Assembly (NCBI GenBank): GCA_965644295.1
Contig: CBFFRP010000079.1
Coordinates: forward strand, 1 to 64,000
Source: Paraphysomonas bandaiensis
Taxonomy: Eukaryota > Chrysophyceae
DNA length: 64,000 bases
Reading direction: 5' to 3'
The translations under genes were made by a program, and so were the position numbers. The notes under the pieces were generated by a model. That model worked only from the letters and a program-made list of their open reading frames with translations. It had not been told where the DNA came from and searched no databases. Shown here in pieces: positions 18,457-28,500 of this stretch (position 1 is the first letter of the stretch; the number at the start of each line of letters is the position of its first letter).

Positions 18457-18990
18457 CTAGCGAAAGAAATTATCGTATGTTTGAAATCGCTCTTTTCGAA
18501 CTCTTGCTCTGTTATTCGATTGACGCTTAGGTCCTCGTTTATAGTGTTCATATTCTTCGTCATCATAGTCATCATCCGAGTCATCCGATTCATCGTCAGA
18601 TTCACTGGATTCACTTTCCGATTCTTCCACAATAATCCGTGCTTTTGGTCTTCGTTTCTTTTTCCTAACGACTATAAATTGCTCATCGGGGGTTTCTTCC
18701 TCTTCTGAAGGAATTAACTTTGTAGTCACCATAGGTGTTTTAACTTTCTTCTTTTTTACTTGCTGATTTTCTTGTTGAACCAAGAGTTTTGAAGCCTCTA
18801 TCACCTTTTCTTTTTTCTTTGCCTCAATAGATGCTTTTCTCTTCTCGCGAACTTTTTCAAATGCTTTCATCTGTGCTTCACTTCGGGGTTTTTTAGGTTT
18901 GGTAAGAGGAGTTTGAATTTCCGGGGTATTTTCTTCAATTGGTGTTTCGATTGGTGCTTCGATTTGTTCGTTATCGTACGTATCGGACAT
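18457..18990 (-). CDS. Charged protein with PKKPRSEAQMKAFEKVREKR motif
   Basis: 177 aa from the ATG at 18990; the frame is open further upstream only from a TTG. The region PKKPRSEAQMKAFEKVREKR resembles a lysine-rich element recurring in proteins of large DNA viruses and polinton-like viruses. It is followed by a basic coiled-coil stretch, a long acidic serine tract (ESESESSESDDESDDSDDDY) and an RxRVRKERFQ end. Unknown function. It heads the leftward block and its start is 62 bp from the start of the divergent last gene. Confidence 0.6.
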   Translation of the reverse strand: MSDTYDNEQIEAPIETPIEENTPEIQTPLTKPKKPRSEAQMKAFEKVREKRKASIEAKKKEKVIEASKLLVQQENQQVKKKKVKTPMVTTKLIPSEEEETPDEQFIVVRKKKRRPKARIIVEESESESSESDDESDDSDDDYDDEEYEHYKRGPKRQSNNRARVRKERFQTYDNFFR

Positions 18991-19052
18991 GTCTTTTAAT
19001 AATACCAAGAAAATAATTTGAACGTAAATTTAATATGTTGGTTATAATAAAC

Positions 19053-19586
19053 ATGCATCGTCAACCACCTGCACCGCCTAAAGAATCAAAACCTGAAGCT
19101 TATAACGAAATGAAAACACCGAGTATTATTCCCACCAGCGATAACCCCTTTAAGTATCAACCTGTACCTGAAGTAAGTCTTTACGGTACCAAACTTAAAG
19201 CTAACCATTTGTCCAAGAAAAATATACTATTTACTAATGAAGCTAACCAATTTGTAAATGCTGTTCAGGATGCCCTTTCCAAATTTGATAAAAACTCGAA
19301 TAGGTATAGTGAGGATATTTTACTCTTTTGTATGTCTGCATGTGAAAATGCAATCCTCGGTAAAAAACAGGGTGAATTAAAATTACAAATGGTAAAAGCA
19401 TGTGTGAAGCCATTCTTCAATAATGATGAATTACTAATTGAGAAATGGGTTTCGCTTCTTATGCCTAAAATTCTTAATTATAAATTCTGGAATCGTAACT
19501 TACGTAAGCTTGCTAGAATTTTTTTAAACTGTGTTTCGATGAAGCAACAAGCACCATCACCCGGCATGCAATCAAAACCTCTATAA
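19053..19586 (+). CDS. Unknown Polinton protein at the right end
   Basis: 177 aa from the ATG at 19053, which directly follows TATAATAAAC. An in-frame ATG at 19035 would add six residues. Proline-rich N-terminus, then a globular, mostly helical part (NQFVNAVQDALSKFDKNSNR, LLFCMSACENAILG, FWNRNLRKLARIFLNC). No family recognised and no protease-type catalytic residues are evident. The stop codon's last base is the first base of the right inverted repeat. Confidence 0.6.
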   Translation: MHRQPPAPPKESKPEAYNEMKTPSIIPTSDNPFKYQPVPEVSLYGTKLKANHLSKKNILFTNEANQFVNAVQDALSKFDKNSNRYSEDILLFCMSACENAILGKKQGELKLQMVKACVKPFFNNDELLIEKWVSLLMPKILNYKFWNRNLRKLARIFLNCVSMKQQAPSPGMQSKPL

Positions 19587-19841
19587 AATATCTTCTTCCT
19601 CTTATCATTGCAATTGTCTAACAATTTTCATAAATCTAAGACCCTCCCCTTAGTTTTCATTTATTAAAACTTTTATACACAAAAATTCCACCGTAGGGAA
19701 ATGGACTGTAGTCTAACGTAGTCCAATGTCATACATTAGAACATTTCATGGGTGAACATCGGCAACATCATCTATATTAGAAAAACAGGTGTTCTAAGAC
19801 AAATGTTTAATTTGTCCTAGAACCCCGGTTTTTCTAATATA
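19586..19841 (-). repeat. Right terminal inverted repeat, 256 bp
   Basis: Mirror of 4140-4395 with one mismatch. Its inner edge coincides with the last base of the stop codon of the 19053-19586 gene. Confidence 0.97.
19773..19841. repeat. Terminal palindrome of right repeat
   Basis: Exact reverse complement of 4140-4208. The asymmetric mismatches in the two arms have the same orientation relative to the element end at both tips, so both ends are in the same flip state. Confidence 0.9.
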
Positions 19842-19849
19842 TATCCTGA
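19842..19849. repeat. Right target-site duplication
   Basis: TATCCTGA immediately after the right inverted repeat, identical to 4132-4139. Confidence 0.85.
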
Positions 19850-20181
19850 ACACAATGAAGGTCCTAAAGCAATATATAGGGTCCTGATATAGGGTCTGTG
19901 TGTATAGGGTCCTAAAAGTCAATGTAACCATGCATGTGACTCAATAGCGTGATACTATAGCCACGTAGATAGGGCATGGGAAATGCCACGTGGTCACACT
20001 GCCTCCTCCCCCGTTTTGGTTGTCTACAGAATAGCATGCCTCCGGTATTCACAAATGCCAACGGGTCTAGGTGTTACGTAGCCGTCAAAACGAAAATCCC
20101 CGGAGAATTATAAGTTATAATAATGATTTGATATGGAATAGAATTGAGAGAGCAATAAGTATAATGTGTCCAGCGTGGAAC
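19850..20181. other. Gene-free flank right of the Polinton
   Basis: No coding frame. Contains three GGGTCCTGA/GGGTCCTAA-like units near 19860-19915. A pyrimidine run GCCTCCTCCCCC at about 20005-20016 could be the polypurine tract (minus strand) of the neighbouring Ty3 fragment. Confidence 0.45.
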
Positions 20182-21195
20182 TTAATAAGACGCACGGACC
20201 TGAGGATATTTGTTGGCAAAATCCTCGTCCACGAGTACCATTGTGCTAGCATTCACCTCGGAATGGACAAAGCAATGCACTAGGTAATTATCATAACGAT
20301 AGGTACGGAGAGTGAGAAGATCCTTCACCGATAAAACTCGCTTAGAGCTCTTGTGATACCAGTGTGTGAACTGGATAGGAGCTACATAAGTAATGAGATG
20401 AGAATCTGGTAATTCCAACTCATCGTACCAAGCATCACCATAAATTCGCAAATCAACATAGGCTAGATCACCAGGTTGAAACTGAGTGATCGGTTGCCGG
20501 CGGAAATCCGCGATGTATTTCTTTGCATAGTCAGCAGTGTAAATAAGATGGTAAAGATATCTTTTTCGAGAACAGAATTCAGCATAAGGAACGGAATCAA
20601 AAATATCCTTGCTGTAAGGGACTTCTCGGACATCTCCATCTTGAAAACGCACAGTGAAAACCATGGTAGATCGAACCTCTCTATCACCACGGTAATAAAG
20701 GATTTCATCAATAACATGTTGATCCTGATCCCGTAAAGCCATTTTATAAGCAGCATCAGAATCTCCCGGAAACAATTTAACATCGCTCACGGAAACACGA
20801 ACCACTTGCCCAGTGGCGAGATGTTGACAGTCTACGTCATTCTTGTACTGGGACTTGACTGAGAAAGGTCCCATATACCGGTGAGACATCTTAGGATGAA
20901 CCTTTGCCCCTTTGTCAAATAAGACAAAATCTCCCGGTTGGTACCTATTCTGTCTATCGGGATGCACACCTGTTCCTGCCCTCTCCGTGGCTAACTTTTG
21001 CTGATAAGCTTTGGAAGCCTCTCGGAGTTGGGCTAACTGATCATTAAGCGCAGTGAGTCTAGCATGCGCCCGATCGGGAAGATCTTTGATATCCATGTTC
21101 AAATAGTCAAGATCCTTTGAGCCAAACGTCAACTCAAAAGGCGAAAATCCTGTTTCCGAAGACACCTTCGGTACAGATAAACGTTTTTTAGCCAT
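20182..21195 (-). pseudogene. Ty3/gypsy integrase C-terminal fragment
   Basis: 337 aa frame beginning MAKKRLSVPKV and then matching the post-catalytic part of the integrase at 1542-3227 (SSETGFSPFELTFG versus SSETGLSPFEFTFG). It continues through the GPY/F-like module (HRYMGPFSVKSQYK), the YRGD...RSTM segment and the conserved end NASTMVLVDEDF. The zinc finger and catalytic DDE region are absent, so it cannot integrate DNA. The join at about residue 11 marks recombination with the Polinton-type DNA to its right. The frame is intact, and GC content is higher than in the Polinton genes. Confidence 0.75.
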
Positions 21196-21904
21196 TTACT
21201 GACCTTTTCACAGCAATATAATCGCCTGCAGTGTCGTCATCATTTTTGGCGAGTATTTCAAATGCGACACGTTTAAATATCTCATTCATTTTCTTACGTT
21301 TGTCTTCACGTTCATCTTCGCATTCTTCATCTTCGCATTTTTCATCTTCGCATTCTTCATCTTCGCCTTCTTCATCTTCGCATTCTTCATCTTCGCATTC
21401 TTCGTCTTCGCATTCTTCGTCTTCACTTTCTTCGTCTTCTCCTCCACATGACGGCGAAAACTCTAATGACAAGGTCCAAATTATATAGCCCACATTATCA
21501 ACAATGCATTTATAAGGTTTATTCTCTAAATCAAACAACCTAAAACGTATTCTTTTACCTCCAGAATACCTGACTTTAAACCTATTATTACCTACTGGTT
21601 TTGCCTCTTCAATAAACGGGAATATTTTACATATAAGATATTGATCTTTTTCACCGTCATTAAAATTACTTTCTTCAGTTAATCCATCAGCAACCAAACC
21701 CATTATTGGGGCGTCTTTATGGTCCAATTTTCTTTTTTTTATGGTGTCGTAGTTGATATTAAAACCAATACACTCAACATTATAATATTTACATCCCATA
21801 TATGGTATTGGTGGCAACGTTAATGTGCAATCGTGTGCATCTTCTGCAATAGCTGTCATAGATGTAAAATTATAAATAAATCGTTTGTTAAAAGGAAAAG
21901 TCAT
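21188..21904 (-). CDS. Relic paralog of the Polinton virion-like domain, acidic tail
   Basis: 238 aa. Residues 8-155 align with the single-domain protein at 11968-12429: FIYNFTSMTAIAEDAHDC, YMGCKYYNVECIGF, ADGLTEESNF, VGYIIWTLSLEFSP. After this comes an array of about eight EDEEC-type units, then a basic end. It overlaps the Ty3 fragment's ATG by 8 bp. It belonged to another Polinton, of which only this gene and the next remain. Whether it is expressed is unknown; the frame is intact and preceded by TATATTATATA. Confidence 0.65.
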   Translation of the reverse strand: MTFPFNKRFIYNFTSMTAIAEDAHDCTLTLPPIPYMGCKYYNVECIGFNINYDTIKKRKLDHKDAPIMGLVADGLTEESNFNDGEKDQYLICKIFPFIEEAKPVGNNRFKVRYSGGKRIRFRLFDLENKPYKCIVDNVGYIIWTLSLEFSPSCGGEDEESEDEECEDEECEDEECEDEEGEDEECEDEKCEDEECEDEREDKRKKMNEIFKRVAFEILAKNDDDTAGDYIAVKRSVNG

Positions 21905-21938
21905 TATATAATATAAATATATAATAATTTAAAATTAA

Positions 21939-22112
21939 TTAAAGCTTTTTTTTAATTCTTTTTTTCACTGATGTGGCCTTTTTGTTTATCTTCTTGGCTA
22001 CCTCCTTACGCTTGTTCTCTGCGTGTTTGGTTACGTCTTGTTTAGCTTTGTTTACTGTTGCTCTCAAAGCTTTATTAATCAGTTTGTTTACTTGGGCTTG
22101 TTTCTTTGGCAT
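21939..22112 (-). CDS. Small basic protein of the Polinton relic
   Basis: 57 aa from the ATG at 22112, which follows TATTATATATA; an ATG at 22169 would add 19 residues with no similar content. It is almost entirely lysine-rich helix (KKQAQVNKLINKALRATVNK, ending KKRIKKKL). By charge and neighbourhood it resembles the basic virion protein at 15317-15697. Probably a core-type protein left from a second element. Confidence 0.5.
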   Translation of the reverse strand: MPKKQAQVNKLINKALRATVNKAKQDVTKHAENKRKEVAKKINKKATSVKKRIKKKL

Positions 22113-22169
22113 TATATATAATAGGTGTATATATTTTTTTACAGGATAATAGGGAGTAAAATACGGCAT

Positions 22170-22654
22170 GTCTATATATAGTGTTAAACAGGTCTGTTGT
22201 TCCGTCTATCTGTTGTAGTTGTTCGGTGTTTAAGTCAGGGTTGGTCTATCGTTTGGTTAATAGGGTCGGTTGATCGCTGGGGTTAATATGTATAGTATTA
22301 TTTTATTTTGATTGCATTTTTTTTGACACTTTTTTTTGAAATATATTATATACAAACTTTTTTTGTTAAATAATATTTTTTTTAATAAAAAATGTTGTAA
22401 AAAATGTAGTGTATACTGTTGTAATATTTACTATAATAACATTTTTTATTACATTTTTTATTGTGAATAGGTAAACAGCATTTTAGATGTAACAAAAATG
22501 TAATAAAAATGTAATGTATAATATTGGAAGCACTTGTACGTGATAAAGAGTAATACCATAGGGGCAAGGGTTGGTGTATATTAATAGTTTTCATGGTCAC
22601 GGTTAACACTATACAGGGGGTGAAATCCCCCTCTCCTCTCTCTTTTTTTTTTCG
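22170..22654. other. Gene-free AT-rich stretch
   Basis: No ORF of note. Long T runs at 22315-22390 and repeated AATGTAATA/AAAATGTAAT words around 22390-22520. No inverted repeat matching the intact Polinton was seen, so the outer end of the relic element is lost or unrecognisable. Confidence 0.5.
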
Positions 22655-23496
22655 TATGCTCTGACTGCGGATTTAGACTAGACTCACTCAAGCATATGTG
22701 TCTAGACTGCACAAACGACACCATAACGCAGATAAGGGAGTCTGCATTTCACAGCCACAAAAACGCGCTCCTAGAAGAAATGAGGAATCCGGAATTACCC
22801 CAATGGACCACCACTGTACTCCAGCGACTCTCCAGCAGGGCCTGGAACCCTTCCGTGCCACAGGTGGAGAGATTCTGGACGGGTACCATCACAATGACAC
22901 AGCTTGAAATGGTTTTTGGAGATCACATCCATGAATCACTGACATCCCAAGGACTGCGCAGCATCGAATCAGCGATCATCAAATTACTGCTACCGCTGTT
23001 CGCTGCAGCAAAGCTCATGATCCAAGATCGCGGAAGAAGATACGTGACCCTACGGAAAGGCCCCCCAAGGCTACTACCGCGGCCGAGTCCAAACCACAGA
23101 CAGAAACGGAAACGCCCAAGGGTGCTAAGATTACTAGGAATCCACAGACGAACCGAGACTGGAACACCGCCCACCGTACCTCTGAACCCTACCAACCATA
23201 CACAGAGGACCATAGCAACGGACCGTATGAAACAAACAGGCCCTAGACAAAGGCGACGACGTCTCCGGCAACTCCACCTATGCCCAACGCCCAAACGGTG
23301 CATGGCGACACCGCCACATTCCACCACACCATCAACCTCTCAGTCCACACATCTAGTGCTCGGTACACTCAGGACCTTAATACAGAACCCGGTACCTCAG
23401 AGTCAGGCGGAACCGTATCCCAAGGGGAGACCCCCGGACAACACGCGCCAGTGAGTCCTCAGACACACGAGCAGGGCGAACTCACACACAACATAA
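22655..23496 (+). pseudogene. Retroelement-like ORF remnant with CxxC pairs
   Basis: The frame opens with a C-SDC...C-LDC pair (zinc-ribbon spacing), then a helical stretch (ITQIRESAFHSHKNALLEEM, LFAAAKLMIQDRG). The natural reading then seems to shift frame near 23035 into a polar, proline/threonine-rich stretch (TERPPKATTAAESKPQTETE). GC is far above that of the surroundings. It leads directly into a repeat found twice elsewhere in the window, which suggests the 3' part of a non-LTR or other retroelement. The family is not identified. Confidence 0.45.
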
Positions 23497-23675
23497 AGAA
23501 CGGAAGTGGTTGCACCTTGGTGCTTGCGGCGACGCACAAGCAGCTTCTGTAGCGTTAAATAGTAGGATAATAGAATTTGCGCTGATTAGTTATGGGTAGA
23601 GGTCTAACTAGTAGACTAGTATTCAACTAGCCGCTATATCGGAACGGGTTTTTAACGCCTATTGCTAAATAAAAA
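23497..23675 (+). repeat. Dispersed repeat family A, copy 1
   Basis: Shares a near-identical core (CGGAAGTGGTTGCACCTTGG followed by TGCTTGCGGCGACGCACAAG) with 40741-40925 and 62728-62915. All three also share a downstream ATTGCTAA word. In one frame the core reads RKWLHLGACGDAQAASVA. Confidence 0.8.
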
Positions 23676-25179
23676 GACATTCAATATACAACTCAGAATC
23701 AATCCTTTTATCAAATTATTCACACGGAGCTCAGCTCACTTTTAACCATTCGAGTAATCCCTTCACTGCTAGCTCCAAATAAATGTCGCTGCCTTGTGTT
23801 TATCTTCTTACTTTGTATGTCACACGAAGTATACTTTGCTATCATGGGTGAATAAAAAACTTCATAAATTATACTTATATATTATAAAATATCACTATTT
23901 AAATGTTATTACAGTAATTTTATTATAACATGGTGTCACATACAAGGTCTCCATCCACTACATTGAGAATTGCTAACCACCTTCATCGGCGACTCCAAAA
24001 ATGCAATTAGGTAGGCTATAGTCCCCGGCTTGATTAAGGCGCTGATTGATTCAGATGACTGGGGAGTACGGCTATCAATGTCTTGAGGATAGCGACCGCT
24101 TCATATCTCCCAGGTGGGAATTTCGTGGATAGATTCTACGACGCGCTTGTATACCACCTGCTGTCTCATTTGCAGTCTCCTTTCATATAAAAGTCTTGTA
24201 AGCCCTTCCCCAGGGGTCAAACCGATCTCATCCCAGCCTTCAAACATCCTCTTTATAATGCCACTTGGGAAAGTGCCTGAGTGGATGCAGTCAGTCATAT
24301 GAATAAAGAACTTCTGAGCCATAGTGCTTTGCCGTGTCAGATCTGCGGCCTACGCACGCCTGAACTTTATCTCAGAAGTCTTGCTAATTGTTGGCCTGAT
24401 GTTCTCCGCCCAGTCATAATCCTTTGGTGTTTAGAAGTTATCCTTTAAAAAGTTCTTCCCCCGCCGCATTTCGCCATCCTGAGCCGTTCAGACTGATTCG
24501 TAGCAATCCCCCCGTTCGCCGCACACACAGCATTCACATATTGGTGGCAGTATTGCACTGCGAATTCTCATATTTCGCTTCTTCGACTATGCCCATAACC
24601 AGCTTGGTCATGGAGGTCGAATGTCACTGCCATCAAATCTCTGTCAAGACGTGATGACAGGAGGGGAGGTGATCCAGTTAGACTCGTCTGACACAAAGGC
24701 GTCCATTGATATACATACATACCACATCGAGGCATTCCCGAAGAAAGGCTTAAATCCCTAGTCAGAGTAGAAATGGAACTCCAAACTGCTCCAGGATTTC
24801 GCTCAGCTTCATTATGATAACGCGGGCTTTAGGGTTGCCATACATTCCTCAAGTTAGTAGACCTTCCTGCTTGATAGAATATTGATATCAGGGAGGATTT
24901 GACGGCTGCTCTGATGGTGTGCTCAAATACCCGGGGAGGGGCCTCAATTAAGGTGATCTATTGACAAGAGTGTCCCATACTGACAGTGTAACTAATCACT
25001 GCATGCGGCCCTCTAGTGGGTGCTACTGAGTGTTGCAATCGCGCACCTCTACCTATGTACACATTGCTTAGTTCAGCACTACCCCACCCAGGTTCTCACT
25101 GCATATTCAGCGCTGAATACTGTGTGATAATGATGTAGCTAGCTAGTTGGGTTTAGTAGGTAGCTAGCAAATAATGGAT
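23676..25179 (-). pseudogene. Degenerate region with a gag-like minus-strand frame
   Basis: Mostly gene-free. On the minus strand, 24101-24322 reads MAQKFFIHMTDCIHSGTFPS then IIKRMFEGWDEIGLT and YERRLQMRQQVVYKRVVES, interrupted by stops on both sides. Upstream minus-strand pieces (KDYDWAENIRPTISKTSEIK near 24360-24425) also look protein-derived. This is most likely an eroded transposon or gag-type gene, but I cannot name the family. Confidence 0.4.
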
Positions 25180-25336
25180 GGGACTTATCAAGTACTTTGT
25201 ATATTTTTGTTCAAAGATGCCTCTAATATTGAGACAATAATTATCTATATACCAGCCGTAGTTGTATTGAACTAATATAGAGAATATTTGCTTCAATTTA
25301 TTCCCGAAAAATGAAATGCAGAGTTTCCATACGTAT
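25180..25336 (+). repeat. MITE family B, copy 1
   Basis: About 157 bp sharing TTTGTATATTTTTGTTCAAA, TTCAATTTATTCCCGAAAAA and much between with 41947-42105, 42266-42425 and (inverted) 55421-55577. Its ends are the most diverged of the four. Confidence 0.75.
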
Positions 25337-25342
25337 TATGTA

Positions 25343-25407
25343 ATACATACATACATACATACATACATACATACATACATACATACATACATACATACAT
25401 ACATACA

Positions 25408-25443
<36 letters not shown>

Positions 25444-25685
25444 TGTACATACATACATACATACATACATACATACATACATACATACATACATACATAC
25501 ATACATACATACATACATACATACATACATACATACATACATACATACATACATACATACATACGTACATTCATGCATACATACATACGTACATTCATAC
25601 ATACATACATACATACATACATACATACATACATACATACATACATACATACATACATACATACATACATACATACATACATACG
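25343..25685. repeat. ACAT microsatellite, about 340 bp
   Basis: Tetranucleotide (ACAT)n array, interrupted near 25435 by TATATATATG and near 25564-25600 by ACGTACATTC variants. Long open frames in it are artefacts of a 4-bp repeat lacking stops. Confidence 0.95.
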
Positions 25686-26421
25686 CGTAGTATAATGAGT
25701 GCATATGTGAAGCTTTTTGCTACAACTGTGAATCAACGTATTCTCTGTATACTGTGTATATGGAATACATAGGTATACGTGTACGTATATGAGTGTATAT
25801 CTCTGGGTGACTTCGAAGTGAATGTGATGTGGATATATGCATATATGAGTACATGATTCAGAGGCTCTGCTGCTGCCTCTACTCACAGACACGAGTGAGG
25901 ACTATCAACAGTGTGTGGTCATAGTGGTGTATAGTGGTGTGTGCTCCTCATGAGGAGAGAGACTCGTATGATCATATGAATAATACCGCAGCAGATACAC
26001 ACACATACATACAGAACCCCCACACACATATACATGCATAGACCGCATGGAGCACCCTGAATAGTCATATGACTGAACCAGAAGCCTTCACCACTAATGC
26101 GCTCCTGAGTGTGTTATTTTATATGGTGTATCTGCATTAATGGAGCTGTGGAAGCATGTGTATCCGTTAGAAGACTGTGACGATGTTGTTAGTGCAGCTG
26201 GTGGTGATCATCCATATGAGGACTTCCTCTATAAGGATAACATATGAATAATATGAGAGTGTGGATGAGTTGTGGGGGTGGTGGGAGTATATGTATGTGG
26301 TATAGGGACGCCTCTTACGACCCAACCAGTGAAGAGCCTGTCGACCATATGACTCCTAATACTGTATCCTTCGTAATGATCTGTTGTGTCCTGTAAATAT
26401 GACTGAGGTTTACATATAACA
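25686..26421. other. Gene-free stretch
   Basis: No supportable gene; short CA-rich runs near 26000. Nothing further seen. Confidence 0.5.
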
Positions 26422-26725
26422 TTCATCAAGATGTAGGTGCTGTCGTAGATAAGAGATGGATGTATATCGTATATTACATATTGCTATTGCATACATATCC
26501 ACTTACTTACAACTTATATCATATATTACTATCAGTGTTTATCAGACACTGTAATGTAGAGCTGTCTACTAATCCTTCATCAAGATGAAGGTGCTGATGT
26601 AGATAACAGATGGATGCAAGTATATCGTATATCACATAATGTTATAACATATCTACTGACAATATATATACATATTTATCAGACCATGATATAGAGCTGT
26701 TTGTCAAGGTAAGGTGGTGCTTTAG
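26422..26725. repeat. Imperfect tandem duplication, about 154-bp unit
   Basis: TTCATCAAGATGTAGGTGCT at 26422 recurs as TTCATCAAGATGAAGGTGCT at 26576. Each is followed by GTAGATAA, ATGGATG, TATATCGTATAT and later a TTTATCAGA...TAGAGCTGT block. A third partial unit begins near 26705. Confidence 0.8.
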
Positions 26726-27345
26726 CTAAGAAATTGTAGAGTGTGATATATACTACTTAAATTTAAAGAAGTGTCATTTATCTATTCCATACACATTTCA
26801 ACTTGCAGATTGAATTGTACAAGCTACCATACGAAACTGTATCCACTTACGATATGACTCACAATTATATCCAGCGCACTAGAAAATGTTCATTACTAAT
26901 ATTTTTTGACCGGTTTGTGTCCTTGCTCTTGAACAAGCATTGCATCATCTTTCCAGTCAAAATGTTCAATCATCAATGAAGCTACTGAATCAGTTCTACT
27001 CTGTTGAGTTCTGCAATATGATGTGATATATATTGTGCAATTGAAGTGAGTTAACAGTGTGCAATAGGCAAAGTCAACTCACAGGTGTAACGGGTGATTA
27101 TAGTTACAAAGGAATTAAATTCAGTTACTGATGTGTAACTATACAAGATATAGAACTGACCGATGAACATATGATAAACAGGTGTTGCTGGGAACAGATG
27201 TTTCAACATATGTTAGACGAATACGTAGTGAAGTGTTCAGAATAATAATTATAATTTCTTACTTGAAAGTGCATTGTGTTCCACATAGCAAGATTAAGGT
27301 TTACGTGTAGAGCAAAGTTAAATTCAGTGAAATGTCCAATTCGAA
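26726..27345. other. Gene-free stretch
   Basis: AT-rich, no ORF or repeat that I can support. Confidence 0.45.
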
Positions 27346-27410
27346 CATGATTAATAAGTGAATACACGTCCAGTTAACTTACTAATCATCCAATTGTGTC
27401 ATAACTTGAC
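27346..27410 (+). repeat. Direct repeat, possible 5' LTR end
   Basis: GTGAATACACGTCCAGTTAA then CTTACTAATCATCCAATTG and TGTCATAACTTGACA, nearly repeated at 29034-29090. It is followed by TGGTAGCGGATGG, which resembles a primer-binding site. The two copies flank a copia RNase H remnant, so they may be worn LTR ends. Confidence 0.4.
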
Positions 27411-28355
27411 ATGGTAGCGGATGGTAGTTGGAAGCAACTGCTGAAGTGTGACCATTGGAATGAAACTGGACAGAGAAGCAGGAGTACTGCTTTTTATAGT
27501 AGAAACATACAGTATATAGGATATAAAACCAGTATTATTTACGAAAATCGGGGTTTTTAATACGAACATGACAGAAAAAGTAGACTGGAAAAATGACTGA
27601 CGTTGGAGTGTGTATGTTGTAGTGGTTGATGAATGTATGAACCCTCTGAAGAGACCCGCATAATTATCAGAATGATGTCTACCCATGTGCAGAGTGTAAG
27701 CACGGTGATTCAGTAATGTGTCTGATTGTGTTGATGGGGATGCGAGTGATGAGGAGTCGTGTCCATTGTGTTATATATGATGAGAGTAGTTCCTCATGAG
27801 ATAGATGGAGTGCTATCGATGATGAGCTTGAGGCGGTTGTTGTCAAGAGTGACCCACTGGTTCGAGCTGTTGCAGAGTTCGGCCATCGTATAGTCGATAG
27901 AGACGTGTATAACCGCCGGCTGTACTAAAAACCTCGTTCTTGTGACGACAAGAGAGGTGGGTCTTCATCTACGCCGGCTTCGTGGGGAACACACAATAAG
28001 TCTATACGGCGGATGAGATTCCAGGGAAGAGAATGTCCCTTCGTACTTTGCCTAGTGATACTGTGTATACTAAGTCTAGTGAGATCAGTGCGAATCGTGA
28101 CTGAGACTGTACCTTTTGTGTCTAGTGAGATCAGTGGTACTGTACCTGCTGAGTCTAGAGGGACTTGTGTGGTAAGCGTACGGGTGTTGACTAGTGTGTC
28201 CACCCTGGGTGAGGTAATCCTTCTTTATGATGAGGAGATTGTCAACCTGTGTGATGACAGTGACTGTATCTAATAACTAACATAATATGTCTAATTGTAG
28301 AGAGATCAAGGCATAATATATGCGAAGTTCGTTAATTGCGATTGATTCGTTTCAG
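27411..28355. other. Eroded retroelement interior, no intact gene
   Basis: Lies between the direct repeats. Short open stretches on both strands near 27925-28273 have above-average GC and protein-like composition but match nothing I recognise. Probably decayed gag/pol. Confidence 0.4.
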
Positions 28356-28359
28356 TGTG

Positions 28360-28500
28360 TAAGTATCAGGCTATGTCTGCTGGCATGCAGGAACTGGTGT
28401 GGCTTCGGGTGGTGGTGATCGAACAGGGACTTCGATTGTACGAACCCACTCCGTTCTTGCTGACAGCCAGGGTGCTCGCGACTTAGCGTTGAAGTTGAAT
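28360..28500 (+). pseudogene. Ty1/copia RNase H fragment
   Basis: The + frame reads KYQAMSAGMQELVWLRVVVI followed by EQGLRLYEPTPFLLT, matching the EAEY-ALS-AVQELLWLR...PTPLYCDN region of copia RNase H. A shift of frame near 28468 then gives SQGARDLA, the equivalent of NQSAIALA. Broken, with no flanking pol domains intact. Confidence 0.6.

Larger units (their letters stand above)
4140..19841. mobile_element. Complete Polinton/Maverick-like element, 15,702 bp
   Basis: A self-synthesising DNA transposon of the virus-like Polinton class. It is bounded by 256-bp inverted repeats and an 8-bp direct duplication. It carries the diagnostic set: protein-primed family B polymerase, retroviral-type integrase, packaging ATPase, double-jelly-roll major capsid and penton-like minor capsid. 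It also has a fiber-like protein, two GIY-YIG nucleases and several unknowns. Gene blocks are compact, with gaps of about 3-100 bp, and converge at 12429/12433. All main frames are open, so the copy may be active or very recently inserted. A canonical adenain-like protease was not found. Confidence 0.95.

Noticed and set aside
19850-20020. That the Polinton inserted into the LTR of the Ty3 fragment to its right
   Set aside because: A candidate polypurine tract exists, but I could not find matching LTR ends on both sides of the insertion.
25293-25892. Long ORFs (Tyr-Ile-His-Thr or Met-Tyr-Val-Cys repeats) on both strands
   Set aside because: They are readings of an ACAT tetranucleotide microsatellite with no stops; the same holds for 33596-34224 and 52498-52772.
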